Below, in pieces: positions 13,101 through 24,207 of a DNA stretch of 64,000 nucleotides; position 1 is the stretch's first letter, and each line of letters starts with the position of its first letter. Below the pieces are notes generated by a model, which ran no database searches, was not told where the DNA came from, and saw only the letters and a list, made by a program, of their open reading frames with translations. The DNA comes from Bugula neritina (lineage: Eukaryota > Bryozoa > Gymnolaemata > Cheilostomatida > Bugulidae): NCBI GenBank assembly GCA_964035545.1, contig OZ037765.1, positions 5,840,698 to 5,904,697 of the forward strand, written 5' to 3'. The translations under genes and the position numbers were made by a program.

Positions 13101-16100
13101 TCTTCGTTCGAGTCAACAATTTTCTAAGGTTAGTTTGATCTTTTAGTTGGTGCTAAGCACATGTATTCTTTATGACTTTTCAAAATATTTGCTCAATTCA
13201 ATCAATTAATTTTTATGGCTTTGATGTATTTTATGGACCTTTCTTGAGTAGACCGCGTAAATTATTATGTTCTCTATATATAATATGCTTAAAAGGTATA
13301 AAATTCAGTTCTTATACCCACTTTTAAATGTTTCCAATATTACAATTAAACTGTGAAAATATAGGCTTGAGATATATGATCACTCTCACTTATGATTTCT
13401 GCCTTATAACTTTCAAGTAATCACTTTAAATTTTTTGTAGGTTTGAGAATTGTAATATTTGTGAAGTTTTAAAGTGCTTTACTTGATATTATTTTGCATT
13501 ATGTTTTATGGTAGAGTATAATAATAAAATGTAGTGCATGTAGAATAGAGTATAGAGCATAGTACATAATAGATATGTGAGAGTATAGTAGTAGATGCTA
13601 GATAGAATATAGACTATATAGTATAGAGTATAGAATACAGAGTATAGAATATAAAGTATAGAACATAGTAGATATGCAATAGAGTATAGTACATAGTAGA
13701 TAGAGTATAGAACATAGTAGATAGAGTATAGAATATAAATTATAGTATATAGAATATAGAATATAGAGTATAGACTATAGATTATAGAATATAGAGTATA
13801 AACTATAGAGTATAGAATATAGAGTATAGACTATAGAGTATAGCCTATAGAGTATAAAATATAGAATATAGACTATGCTGTTATTTAAGACGGCTGTCAC
13901 AGACCTCGAGGCTCTGCACAAAGAGAAGAAACAAGTGCAGGATGAACGAGTTCTGCTGGACAGGAAACTGGACAACGCTGGTCTCTTGGCTCCGGAGGAA
14001 GAAAGAAGGTTAGTTATTGTGAAGTCTAAATTTTGATGAGAAATAAGGAATTTTGCTTTTTAATCAAGCCATTTAATAATTGGCAAAAGTCTATATTTTT
14101 TCAACCAAGTTTAGATTCAGAATAATGCTTTTATGAGTTAATGTCCTGAAAAGAAGTAATTATTCAGACTGGAAGAGTTTTAATACTACTATGCTATACC
14201 AATTTATCTAACATAAACATCGTTTGCAATACTTCTTTAAAGTTTCACCAAATTCTTTAGGTTATTGCTTTTGTCACCATCACCATTATTATACAAAAAT
14301 TAACCTGCAGTTAATTTTGTTTGGGAGTTGTCTATCTATCAGGTACTGTCTACGTATAGTAGATAACTCTTAACTATACTGCCATCATTGTGGTTTTTAG
14401 ATTGTTGGAGCTTTCTGAAGCCATTGAAGCTTTAGATGCTGCTATTGAGTTCAAAAGTGAGTTGATTGCTGGAAAAGAAGCACAGATTAGAAGGTCACAA
14501 GTTTTGTCACAGGTACCCAAGATATATTATATAATGAATAGTATTAAGTTTCTCATGTGTTTTATAACCTGCTCTTGTGTTATGGGAACTGCTATATTAA
14601 ATGTTCGACTGTGAATATGGATATAACTTGAAAGTGGTTTTCATTGTAGTTTTATTATGTTTTAGTTATAGCCCTGAAAATATTGACTAATTTAACTAAA
14701 AATAGTTATGATTTGAATATTTACATATTTTCCTATGCTTCCTATTTGCATCAAATGGATTATGATATTTAGATGTTTGGGGTTTCTGATGTAAAACCTA
14801 CAAGCAAAACTTTGAATTTGAGTCAAAATTAATTTTTTTTTGAGGGGACAACTCTGAAATACATAACTTTTCTTGACTGAATACAAGTTGCATAAATTTT
14901 GGTATGGATAATGTAAAGTTATAAAATATATTTTTGAATTTAGCAATAGATGAAAAAAATTCATGAACTTTTAGAGTTGAAAAAATTAGCTACGTACTAA
15001 TGTTGCTCATTTTTACATCAGATGCATTGTTGATGTTACACAATTTATTGAATGGCCTAAAATAGATATCAATTATAATTTGTTAATTAATTTGAGTAGC
15101 ATGAAGATAACCTGACGAATCGATTGAAGTCTCTCAACATATCAGAGGCTCAGAAGTTGCTGGGAAAATATTTCAACAAAGTAATTGAGTTGAGGGAAGC
15201 ATCGCATGAAACTCGTCTGCAGTCCCAAGACTTGCAGGTCAGTTAATTTCTACGTAAAGGTAAAGTATGCATCTACACACCCACACGCACACATGTAAAT
15301 AGAGTATAAATCATTTGTCACTTACCTATAAGTGTACAAATATGTATATGTAATTATTTACATCTGTTTACTTCATGGTTAACAAGTCAGTCATATTAAA
15401 CCTGTAACTTGACAATCAAGGTATGTCCACAAATTTGTAAGTAGCAGCCTTCATCTTAGTTACATAATTGTTCTCTGTGACTAATGAGTTAGTTATATTC
15501 TGCTTGGATTTTCCAGCAGATAATACACTACAAGCTGTAGAATAAAATACTCTTTTATAGTTTAACCAGTTTTTTTGAAAAGGTGAAAGAAATGTTTTAG
15601 ATCGCCTAAGCTATGTTTTCACCAGTTGTTATGAAGCTGTAGTAATCTGTGTCTTCTTGGTGATACAGCTGGGTGCCATGACAGTTTGTGTATTTTCTCA
15701 TACAGTTGCAATTAGAAGAGCAGAACAAGAGAGCTGCAGAGTTGGAGGCTTCTTTAGAATCTCAGGCTAGGGAACTGGACACCAGACTAACTGAGCAACA
15801 GCAGCAGTACGAGTCAGAAATCAGCAGTCTGCTTCAGAAGATATCCGAGAAAGAAAGCAGTGCTGACGCCAATACTCACCAGCAAATGAAGTAAGATGTT
15901 TCTGTGTTTTATACTCGGGGCATTGAGATGTATTGATCAATCACATTTTACAGGCTTTTGTTTTTAAGGATTTTTTTTTCTTTAAAATTTTTAAACATAT
16001 TCAGTACTTTATTTTGAGATACAGGTGTGTTGCTTTAATATCATTTGCCATATTAATTTTTTGGTGCGTTTTTACGATTGAAAAAGCTGATAAGATTTTG

Positions 16101-17222
16101 TTTATATTATTCTACTTTTGCATGCGATGAACTAAAATTATCTGTTTATAGAATTCAACAGTTGGAAAAAGATTTGTACTATTACAAGAAGACATCACGA
16201 GATCTAAAGAAGAAACTTCGAGAGGTCATGCTGAGGGTTAGCGAGCAGTCGGGACACGCTATGTCAGCTGATACTCACGTGGAAGAGACAGAAATAGATA
16301 TGTTAGATCAGGATCACCACAGTAGACCGTCTCCTCGCCATTCCCCTACAGGCACACATTTACCACCTTTAGGTAAGCTAATGTACACAGTGGTCAATAC
16401 CTACCAACTCTTAGGTGAAATAGTTTGTTATATTCTGTTGAAATCAATTTTATTGTTAATCAGTCAGTCAGTCAGTCAGTCAGTCAGTCAGTCAGTCAGT
16501 CAGTCAGTCAGCCAGTCAGTCAGTCTGTCTGTCTGTATGTCAGTATGTCAGTTAACCGCTGTAGTGGTAAAATTGATTTGAAATCTGACAATTCGTCCAT
16601 ACCTGAAGCAACATTTGAATATAACAATTGACATAAAATCTTGTTAAGTTTTTCGGACTCTTATGTATATGTTCATATACTTTACGTAGCTGGAGCCATG
16701 TCACCAGCTGTTCGTGCCAGTTACTCCTCATTGGATGGCCAGCACGTGAAAATTTCTAAGAAAGATTTGAGACCAATGAGTCATGAAGAAATCATCCGTA
16801 GATCTCAGTTGTACTCGGCTCACTCCACCAGAACTTCTGCAGGTTAGCATTTAGATTAACCACAGCAACCGCGCTTTATGCCAACCTGCATCAAATGTTT
16901 TCCTGTGGATGCATTAATCACAATATATGTATTCGTTGTAAAGCAAGTCTTATGTGGTTATATGTAAATTGCTCTTTGAAATCAATCTTTTGTTGATGCG
17001 TTAAGGAAATGAGCTGATTCATTTGTATCGAATTAAAAGAGAGATATTTGCTTATTGAATAGTATGTCAAAAATCACTATAGCGGGCTATATTGTAATAG
17101 GATTCTTGTTTGCTATATAAAATGCTATATTGCTACAAAGATAAATGTCAATAATTACAATATAACTAACAATATAATTACTCTCTGTTTTTACTGTAGA
17201 TTCCCTTGATGGAGGAATGTAA
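1120..17222 (+). CDS. KIF27: KIF27/KIF7 (Costal-2) family kinesin, coiled-coil and C-terminal part
   Basis: Kinesin-4-family member related to KIF27/KIF7, known from cilia and Hedgehog signalling. Exons: 1120-1244, 1745-1871, 5146-5223, 5432-5518, 5888-6100, 6553-6737, 6969-7060, 7349-7478, 8555-8651, 8801-8904, 9167-9374, 9606-9739, 10403-10520, 13024-13128, 13890-14008, 14401-14512, 15100-15237, 15706-15890, 16152-16372, 16690-16842, 17200-17222. They total 2754 nt, and all junction phases agree. Family landmarks recalled from human KIF27: [10 protein letters not shown], the [20 protein letters not shown] segment, [64 protein letters not shown]. Most of it is predicted coiled coil with a basic, Ser/His-rich C-terminus. 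The motor domain is absent and must lie upstream. Oddity: an in-frame TAG at 9315-9317 (codon 463 of this part), with conserved sequence continuing for about 450 residues. Intron sizes run from about 120 bp to 3.3 kb. Orthology to KIF27 versus KIF7 is not resolved; many invertebrates have a single gene. Confidence 0.93.
1876..2556. repeat. 28-bp minisatellite in a kinesin intron
   Basis: About 24 tandem copies of a 28-bp unit of the form tatattactaagtacagtat plus atagtgag. Alternate copies read taagtaGAG or taagtaCAG, and a few carry a short extra ataTA insertion. It starts within a few bases of the 5' splice site at 1872. There are no spacers, so it is not CRISPR-like. Confidence 0.95.
2557..5145. 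other. Remainder of a 3.3-kb kinesin intron
   Basis: No conserved reading frame, RNA gene or clear mobile element was recognised. Short open frames on both strands lack splice signals or similarity. It ends in the acceptor tatcttacag before the exon at 5146. Confidence 0.6.
9740..9970 (+). repeat. 49-bp minisatellite starting exactly at a 5' splice site
   Basis: Four full 49-bp units (9740-9788, 9789-9837, 9838-9886, 9887-9935) and a partial fifth. Each begins gtgtgtgatg or a close variant and ends in cag, so every unit boundary recreates the CAG|GTGTGTG donor of the exon that ends at 9739. Units differ by a few substitutions. Confidence 0.93.
10521..13023. other. 2.5-kb kinesin intron
   Basis: The intron between the exons ending at 10520 and starting at 13024. 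It is AT-rich. I see no convincing coding segment, repeat array or RNA gene; the open frames at 10917-11120 and 11384-11587 have no splice context or similarity. Confidence 0.6.
13505..13876. repeat. Degenerate AT-rich tandem repeat (tatagagtatagaa type)
   Basis: Imperfect tandem copies of short units such as agagtatagaatat and agtagatagagtatag fill about 370 bp immediately before the 3' splice site (ttatttaag, 13881-13889) of the next exon. The polypyrimidine tract of that acceptor is therefore unusually poor. Confidence 0.85.
16461..16551. repeat. (CAGT)n microsatellite in a kinesin intron
   Basis: About a dozen perfect cagt tetranucleotides followed by interrupted cagt/ctgt/atgt copies. 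It lies in the intron after the exon ending at 16372. Open frames read Ser-Val-Ser-Gln here, which is a product of the repeat and not a protein. Confidence 0.95.
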
Positions 17223-17614
17223 CTAATGGTCTATGTCAATGGTATTTTGCAACATGTGCTTTCATAGTAGTTTTAGAATGAGTTTTGCTTATGGTGACAG
17301 GAATGTAAATGTTTCAAATGAAAGTTAAAGATTGACTTCTAGTGTAAATTAACTGTTTACACTATTGAAATAATAATATAAATATTGTAATTTAAAAACG
17401 AAAATTTTTGAACTTGAATTACTACATCAATTACTGTTACTCTTCCGTCCCTTTGTTTACAGTTTTTCTATGTTGCTGCCGTTTTTGTGATATAAATTTT
17501 ACTTTGTATGTACAGATTTAAATTGTGACATGTTTATGTAACTAAGTAACTAAATTTTGTTATTGTAATGTTGTGACCACTTAGACTTAATTCAAACTTG
17601 TTCAACATATGTAA

Positions 17615-17620
17615 AATAAA
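17615..17620 (+). promoter_or_regulatory. Poly(A) signal of the kinesin gene
   Basis: AATAAA about 390 bp after the kinesin stop codon. It is the first canonical hexamer of the 3' UTR that I see. Confidence 0.6.
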
Positions 17621-17661
17621 GGAGTAGAAAATTCAACACTAGACAATGTTAGCTAAACTAG

Positions 17662-17667
17662 TTTTAT
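17662..17667 (-). promoter_or_regulatory. Poly(A) signal candidate for the minus-strand gene
   Basis: AATAAA on the minus strand, about 510 bp beyond the stop of the 187-residue frame. A second copy lies at 17707-17712. It is only about 45 bp from the kinesin's own signal on the other strand. Confidence 0.45.
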
Positions 17668-18175
17668 TACAATCAAGAGCATTCAATTTGCTAGGATTAT
17701 ACAATATTTATTAAATATCTGGTTACAAACAGATGATTGTACAACTCTATTCACTAAAACATGAACTTCATGCTCCAAATGTGAAAGCAAAGCAGCAATA
17801 AGATACTTTAAATTTACTGCAGGTTAATGGTGACAACAATAATGGCTATGGAGCAAAAAATTATTGTTAACCGCTAAACCATGTGCTAGTATAATGGCAG
17901 TGTGGCTTATATTAATACATATATTACAAGTAGGACTACAGTGCTCCCCCTTCTCCGTATAGACTCACTAAGCTGCGGGTCCCGAAACCTAAATTCATGA
18001 CATAGTAGAATACCAGAGTTAACTCACGGGTCCGTTAAATTCGGCCATTTTGTTCCTATACACACATAAATAAGCCACAAAATAAGGGTACAAGCCCTTC
18101 TCATCATGACCTCTAGAATTTCGTGAGAAAAAGATCCCTGAGGTACGGAGGGGCTCTGTGTATAGATAGACTTGG

Positions 18176-18739
18176 TTAATTCGCCACATACAGGCGACTC
18201 TCAAGAGCGAGTGGTAATTCTGTCAACAGACCATGGAGCTTCACATAGCGAGTGTCTCTCAAAGGGTTGGCTGGCCGTCTGCGTCGAGCAGGCCTAGATG
18301 GCGGGAGTATAACTCCTTTAGGCTCATGCAGACACTTGTAGGTGAATTCAGGAACAGAGTTTTCTCTTGCTACTTGTGTGGTTGGAGATAACGGAACCGG
18401 TGGCATTGTTGGAAGTTCAATCATTGTTTTGGCCCGTAATGGCTGTTGCTCTCCGACCGTTATTCTTTGACTGATGGACTTAGAATTGTTAATTTGTGGA
18501 AACAAGTTCATACCGTGAAGTTCCTGTTTTAAAGCTTGGTTAGTGATAAAGCGTCTCTGCATCTGAGCCCAGTTGAAGGCGGATTTACGTTCATCAACAG
18601 CAATACAAGTCACTTCTCTGCTTAACTTTTGAGTCAGTGACACATTGTCATACAGCAGCACTTTTGGTAGAAGTGAACGTAGCCTAACACCACATCTTGT
18701 GCCATTGTTATTTTTAGCAAAGGCATTAGAGATGTCCAT
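18176..18739 (-). CDS. Uncharacterised 187-residue protein
   Basis: I do not recognise this protein. It is the longest uninterrupted frame outside the gene chains: 187 codons from the ATG at 18739 to the TAA at 18176. Seven bases before the ATG is a good 3' splice site (ttacttgcttgcag on the minus strand), so an untranslated upstream exon is likely. The composition is not repetitive. The N-terminal third has mixed hydrophobic segments, the middle is Pro/Thr/Ser-rich (LPTMPPVPLSPTTQ), then comes a basic run (RPARRRRPANPLRDTRYVK) and a short hydrophobic C-terminal stretch (LHGLLTELPLALESRL). No signal peptide or membrane span is evident. It converges on the kinesin gene and lies downstream of UTP23 on the same strand, separated from UTP23's stop by about 1.3 kb. 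It could be a terminal exon of a longer gene; I found no convincing coding exon upstream. Confidence 0.55.
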   Translation of the reverse strand: MDISNAFAKNNNGTRCGVRLRSLLPKVLLYDNVSLTQKLSREVTCIAVDERKSAFNWAQMQRRFITNQALKQELHGMNLFPQINNSKSISQRITVGEQQPLRAKTMIELPTMPPVPLSPTTQVARENSVPEFTYKCLHEPKGVILPPSRPARRRRPANPLRDTRYVKLHGLLTELPLALESRLYVAN

Positions 18740-20027
18740 TGCTGGGCTGCAAGCAAGTAATAAGCCACCACTTTAATTATACCCACTATACCTATGCTGA
18801 TCAATAATTAGCGAATAGGGACTAAGAATGCATTCTGTATACTCATTTAAAAATAGTCGGTATCTATTTACAGTTGGCTTGGCATATTTCTGTGCAAATA
18901 GCTCAATACTTGAAAACGCTTTTGTGATGACAGAATACATGATTCTTGAACACAAATTTATAATATACATGACTTCGGTTTTGAAAACATTCAAATAATA
19001 AGATAAGATGCCAAAGCTATTATTGCTTCCTAACAATGTATTTCCTATGGGACACATACAGCTTCAAGTTCATTAGAAAAACGGCCAATAAACAACAAAT
19101 GCTGGAACTCAACATAGAAAACTCCACTTGAAAAAAAATCTAGAACGTAATAGTTAATAATAGAGTAACTGATGCTTAAAGCATAGATACACGTCAATAT
19201 GTATTAGGAAGTTTAAGAGCAAAAATATATAATCAATGGCTTAGGGACTTATTTTACCTTCTGTTGAGTCAATATGAAATTTGCAAAAATCAGACAATCT
19301 AATTAACCGTTAAGTATCTGATTTGTGAAAAATACCAATATGCAGGTAAGTCCCGTTAAAAATTGTTATTACACAATATTTTCTACCAATTATTTACAAA
19401 TGAAATTGTAAATAATTAGTAGAAAATATTATCAAGACATGATTATAATTAAGATCAAGTAACAGTAAAACAGCCTTCATGATAAAACCTAATTATTGCC
19501 TTTTCAGTTCGACTCTGATTATACTTAATACTTACCTGAGGAAAGTTAGAGAATCTGACTTCTAACACCTCTTCAAGTGATGATCAGACATGATACAAGT
19601 TCGAGGCTAAAGTATGAACTGGCTGCCGAACTGACCTCACACTGAGTTATAATTAGCCTTCCTTTAGCTGAATCCTCAATACAGCCATTTCACAATAATT
19701 TAGCATTGTGTGTGCATTTCCTTTCTTAACAATAACTGAGCAAATAAAACTGAATAGCCACTGTAGTACTCTAGACTATGCAAATACTTTCAAGTTTGTT
19801 TTTTCATGATTAGAAATTCTAAAAACTAAATTATGCATTTTTATGGTAATTAGATTGTAAATAGCAACTGGCAGTGAACACTGCTGTTTTCAAACCACCT
19901 ATAATTACACAATTTATAACAATAAGCACAAGAAGAACTATTTACAGAATATATTTTAGAATTATGAAGTCAATAAAAAAACAATTGGAATACATATATG
20001 GAAAAATACTAACAGAAAAGAGCTTAC
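18740..20027. other. Spacer between UTP23 and the 187-residue frame
   Basis: AT-rich sequence that probably includes the UTP23 3' UTR and a 5' exon or intron of the next minus-strand gene. The open frame at 18773-19057 on the minus strand has no splice context or recognisable motif. The only clear structure is the hairpin at 19375-19430. Confidence 0.5.
19375..19430. repeat. Long inverted repeat (25-bp arms, 6-bp loop)
   Basis: The arms 19375-19399 and 19406-19430 are complementary with one mismatch around the loop atgaaa. The RNA from either strand could form a stable hairpin. It may be a small palindromic transposon remnant; no target duplication is evident. Confidence 0.85.
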
Positions 20028-21874
20028 TCAAGTTAATTTTTTAATTAACGTTGTTATATCTTCTTGTTTTGAATCACCATGATGCCTCCTTCGTTTACGA
20101 GCTTTCTTCCCATCAGTTTTAGGTGAGTTTGGCAAAGTTTTACGTTTTTTCTTTAGCTGTGACAATGGGTTCGGACCTTTTCTCTTTCTCTTTTTCACAA
20201 TTTCCCCAGACTCTACGGCACCTTGATCTCTTTTAATCCCAGCAATCACTTTCTTCGAATGTTCTGGAACAGCTTTAGCTACAGTTTGTTTCTCAGCCAA
20301 CGATTTACTGAAGTCTGAAGGAGGTTCAACGCAAGGTACTCGAGATTTCAACGTGAATATTGGAACTCCGCCAGACTTCCGAGCATGCTCTCTTAATTCT
20401 TGGTCCTAAAGCCACATACAAACACCCGGTAGTCAAACAGCAAGCAGACAATTTTTACACTTCAGCAAAATAACTATTGAAACTAATAACTCCAAACACT
20501 TCACACTCGTAGTAAAACACAAAGTTGGAAGAATTATTCTATACCTACCAACTCCTTTTAATAGCTTTAGTTATAGGGAGAACACGAAAAACGAATGTTT
20601 AGACAAACCAAAAGAAACTTTTAGTTGTTTTAGACTAAAAGCAATTGAAGGTTATAATTAATTATTCAATTAAGGGAGTTGCTTTTCCATAGATTATGAT
20701 AGTTCATAGCAGAAAAATATCAAAAAATTAAATTGCTGTATACTTATGTAAATGATATCCTACCCACAAGCTAAAAGTTTTAATCTAAAATTTAAGCCAT
20801 TATAGAAAAATTTTAGGTCCTTCAACAGCAAAACAAATTACTTTAACAAATCTAATAAACTTTCAACCCTATTATAGCACATTACTTAGTGTAACCTTCA
20901 CATAATTTCTAAAAGTAAACAGTGAATCTTACTTGGGTTCCAACGCAAAACTTGTTTTTATCTATATCCTGAGTATTGTATTTATATTTAGAAGAGAAAC
21001 AATCTTTAACATTTCCTGCCAATGGGTGATGACACGGTATTACGGGAAATTGGTGCAGTATAGATAATGAAGTTCCACGACTAACACCTGAAATAGATCG
21101 CAATAGATTGGTACACAGTCTAGAACTTTGTCAACCAGGAGAAAAGGAAATAGAATACTCTAAACGACAATACATCAATATTATCGCATTATGTAACACG
21201 GAAAATTCTCATAGTATTGCCATCTGATATTATCTTATCTCGAATGAAGGTTTTTATAAAAAGTACCAACTGTCTATGATTTAGACCTCAAAATTAAATG
21301 TTTCAATGAGCTAGAGGCTAGATATATATTTAAAAAAATCATCATTACAAAAATCAATAAAATCGTGTATCAAGTCCAAATATTTTTTCAGTAAATGCTT
21401 AGCTTAAATAATGAAATACAAGGATGTGCCTTCATATCACATAGGTACATCTTTAACTCAATACACCTTAGCTGAATTAAATCTATTCCACCAAGAATAG
21501 AATGGTGAAAAAATATTTGGTTTTGCTACTAAAAAAATTCAAATAAATTTGCTTAAAATACATCCTGTTGCTTTGCTTTGCAAATTGAAAAACCCTTACT
21601 CTACCCTCAATCAGGATAAACATACACAAAAAATTACGGACTTACCAAAACGAGCTTGCAAACCCTCAACTTCAGAAATTGCACATTTGGTAGTGAATAT
21701 CCGCACATGAGCTTGAAACAGCTTGGGAATTTGTTCAGCTAAGTTTATGTGATTAGAATATGCAGTGTTGCAAAGTGTTCCATCAACCAGCAGTCTGTAG
21801 GGTGCATCTATCCCAAAATGCAATTTGTAAAAAAGTAAAGTTTTTTGGACATTTTTCAACCTTTTTCCTTTCAT
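20028..21874 (-). CDS. UTP23: UTP23, small-subunit processome PIN-domain protein
   Basis: UTP23 is a nucleolar rRNA-processing factor needed for early 18S rRNA maturation; the human protein is about 249 residues. Minus-strand exons: 21874-21646, 21087-20933, 20405-20028, together 762 nt (253 residues), with phases 1 and 0 agreeing at the junctions. Residues 1-76 carry the family start (MKGKRLKNVQKTLLFYKLHF) and the PIN-fold strand RLLVDGTLC with its acidic residue. The middle exon holds a zinc-binding-like segment (IPCHHPLAGNVKDC) and FCVGTQD, matching human FVATQD. The last exon has GGVPIFTL and a lysine/arginine-rich tail with GPNPLSQLKKKRK, a UTP23 hallmark. A splice acceptor (ttcattacag) 24 bases before the ATG suggests a 5' UTR intron. 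Like human UTP23 and unlike FCF1, the PIN active site looks incomplete, but I did not test this. Confidence 0.96.
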
Positions 21875-22082
21875 GTTAATGAAGAAACAGAAGCTGTAAT
21901 GAAAAAAGCAATCATAAGCATTAGCAAATTAGTAAAAGAAAATTAATCATTTTAATACATGATATTATTGTTCATATCAACACTAACACAGAGTAGAAAA
22001 TTGTGATCTTAGCTTGAGTTATTGCAGAGCAGATGAAAAAAAAACCGAATCTACCTGAATATACATCAATATAATTTAAACT

Positions 22083-22137
22083 AATAACTATAAGACTAAG
22101 TAAATTACTAATTACAGTAATTAGTCTTATAGTTATT
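22083..22137. repeat. Inverted repeat with perfect 17-bp arms
   Basis: Arms 22083-22099 and 22121-22137 (aataactataagactaa and its complement) flank a 21-base loop, which itself contains a smaller palindrome around attac/gtaat. It lies upstream of UTP23. Confidence 0.8.
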
Positions 22138-22519
22138 TTATAATTATAATAACAATAGTAATATACAATAATAAATTGTTGGAGATTAATAATTGAATAA
22201 TATTAAATTTAATTATTTAGATTTAACAATTAATATTAAATTTAATATACTTGCAGTTATACTTATAGTTATATGTCAATGTCAAACTCAAAGTCGATGT
22301 GTCTTCGTCCTCGTAAAAACTTGAAGTTAATCTTATAGTTGTAGCATATTTACATCAATTATATTATCTTAATAGTACTACTAGTATTAGCACTAGCAAG
22401 TTTAATTTAGCTATGATTTACATGGAGTTCACCTTTTAGCTGCACTGCGAAGTTGGTCAAAGACTTGGATCAAACGAATCTGACTTAAACTCAAACTAAA
22501 ACTTTCGCATTTCTCTTCA

Positions 22520-22525
22520 CACGTG
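22520..22525. promoter_or_regulatory. E-box CACGTG upstream of UTP23
   Basis: A canonical palindromic E-box within TTCACACGTGACAC, about 650 bp before the UTP23 ATG. Ribosome-biogenesis genes are classic MYC/MAX targets, so a role in UTP23 transcription is plausible. This is inference from one motif; the transcription start is not known. Confidence 0.25.
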
Positions 22526-23275
22526 ACACTAGTTACTACTGCAATACTCGCGGAGTTGTTCTACCTCTCATAGATCGCAGCCATGGGGGATTATAGTTCA
22601 ATGATCGCAGCAGTTTATAGCTAAAAAGTGTATGCCGTATGGTAATAAAAGCGGCGAATAAATTCCGTATATAGAACTGACTATTTTAAACCACTCTACC
22701 GAGTTTCTATAAAAGCTGTCTAGAATACTATTTTACTGTTCGCCCAGCAACAGCAGCAGCAGAACACTAAATTATTCCCTCACTTTGTACTCTATTATAT
22801 TCCTTCGGATGAAAGCCATAAAGCCAAGCACCACCCTTCAATTTTGTTATTTTCATCACCTTAACTCTGTTACACTCGTGATGACAAAATAAGTTGTCCT
22901 TTTTAATGTAAAACTGTAAAACTGAAACTAAAAAAATTAAATCAGCATCAAACTCTCTGTTACACTTACAGGTACTGCATTACTATTAGTGTTAGGATAA
23001 TTTATTGAGAGGAGTTGCGTATCTTTCTCTTAGCAGATGATCCAACTTTGTCTTATTAGTGGGACTTTAGTACTTTATCACAACCATGGCAAGTTATGTA
23101 TTTGTGGTACTTACAAACTGCAATATGATATAGAATCAGTCCATCAACATACAGTAATGGCATAGGGCTTTCTGGTAGAGCACATAATTTACTTGCATGT
23201 TTTAGCAGTAATTACCAATGAGCACAAAAACTGAAGTATTGTGCTAATTCTAGGATATGAAGTGTAAAATAATTT

Positions 23276-23350
23276 TGCCCCTTGGGATTTGAATCCGAGA
23301 CCTCTGGCTTGCAAGCAAGTGTGCTACCATTAGACCACAGGGACCACTGG
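23276..23350 (-). mobile_element. tRNA-derived SINE-like element
   Basis: Read on the minus strand it shows an A-box-like TGGTCTAATGGTAGCAC, an anticodon-arm-like CTTGCTTGCAAG, and a B-box-like GGATTCAAATCC at tRNA spacing. The stems pair poorly, so it is not a functional tRNA gene. Similar copies occur at 47578 and 50998, sharing the flank (cccagtgg...) beyond the tRNA part. It lies between UTP23 and the EB-module gene. Confidence 0.7.
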
Positions 23351-24207
23351 GTAAACTCATCACTACATGGAGTTAGATTTTCAAGATGTTGTGATGGGAA
23401 AATTGTGCAATATAATTAACTATAAACAGTTGTAACTTTATTTTGGATAAACAAGCATATGTATCTTATAAATTTATCTGAAAAATAAAGTTCTTTATGC
23501 TGAATAAAACACAAACAAGTTGAAGATATTATTATATGGATGCTTAATACAAGTTATGTAATGTGTTTGTACCTGTTGTCAAATTGGTAGCAAATGTTAA
23601 TAATATAGGAGTCAGTCAATGGTTCATGGAGTAATGTGTGTGTAACACATGTGGATTGGTGTGTTAACCTATCTGACATGTGGTTATTCACTGTCTGCCA
23701 AATTTTAGCACAATGCTCATTACCAAATTAATTTGTTGACAAATGTCACAAATGATCATCAGGTGCTTGCTATCTCTGTATTTATTGTCATATATAAAGT
23801 CAACAGTTTTTGTTTTAAGCTTTATATTTGCCTAGTTCTGTTTGGTCCAGACGCTTGCTGAATTCAAGCGTGAGTATTTTTATTTTGAATTGAAAATAAA
23901 AAAATTCTGATAACAACCAGTGGTTATGATGTAGTTCAAGTGTTTAGTGTGAATTTTTTATTCTGTAATCAGTTTTTACTTACTTAAAATGTATGTACTA
24001 TTAGGAATATGTCAGGCTATATATTATATGCTAAATGGGAATTTCCATGATTTGATTCATTTGTTTTTATATGCATATTTACAGATAAGAAATAATCGCA
24101 AGTGGCTTGTTTAAAATCATAATGTAATTCCAATACAATTTTTATGCATCAATTACGTCACTGAATATCATTGTAGGACATATTGGTGATATTTAGTAGC
24201 AGGAGAG

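Larger units (their letters stand above)
17223..18175. other. Convergent 3' untranslated regions
   Basis: This stretch separates the kinesin stop codon at 17220-17222 from the stop codon of the minus-strand 187-residue frame at 18176-18178. It holds AATAAA signals for both strands near 17615-17712 and no convincing coding sequence. Confidence 0.6.
21875..24207. other. Divergent intergenic region between UTP23 and the EB-module gene
   Basis: About 2.3 kb that should contain the promoters and 5' UTRs of both flanking genes. Seen in it: an inverted repeat (22083-22137), a CACGTG E-box (22520-22525), a CAG-rich stretch near 22750, and a tRNA-derived element (23276-23350). No additional coding gene was recognised. 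Confidence 0.5.

Noticed and set aside
16078-16581. 167-residue open frame with a Ser-Val-Ser-Gln repeat
   Set aside because: Its middle is the genuine kinesin exon 16152-16372. The rest runs through the donor at 16373 into an intronic (CAGT)n microsatellite.
18773-19057. 94-residue minus-strand frame
   Set aside because: AT-rich composition, no splice context, and not in frame with the neighbouring 187-residue frame.
23276-23350. A functional tRNA gene
   Set aside because: A- and B-box-like segments are present but the stems mispair, and related copies with extra shared flank occur elsewhere, which fits a SINE.
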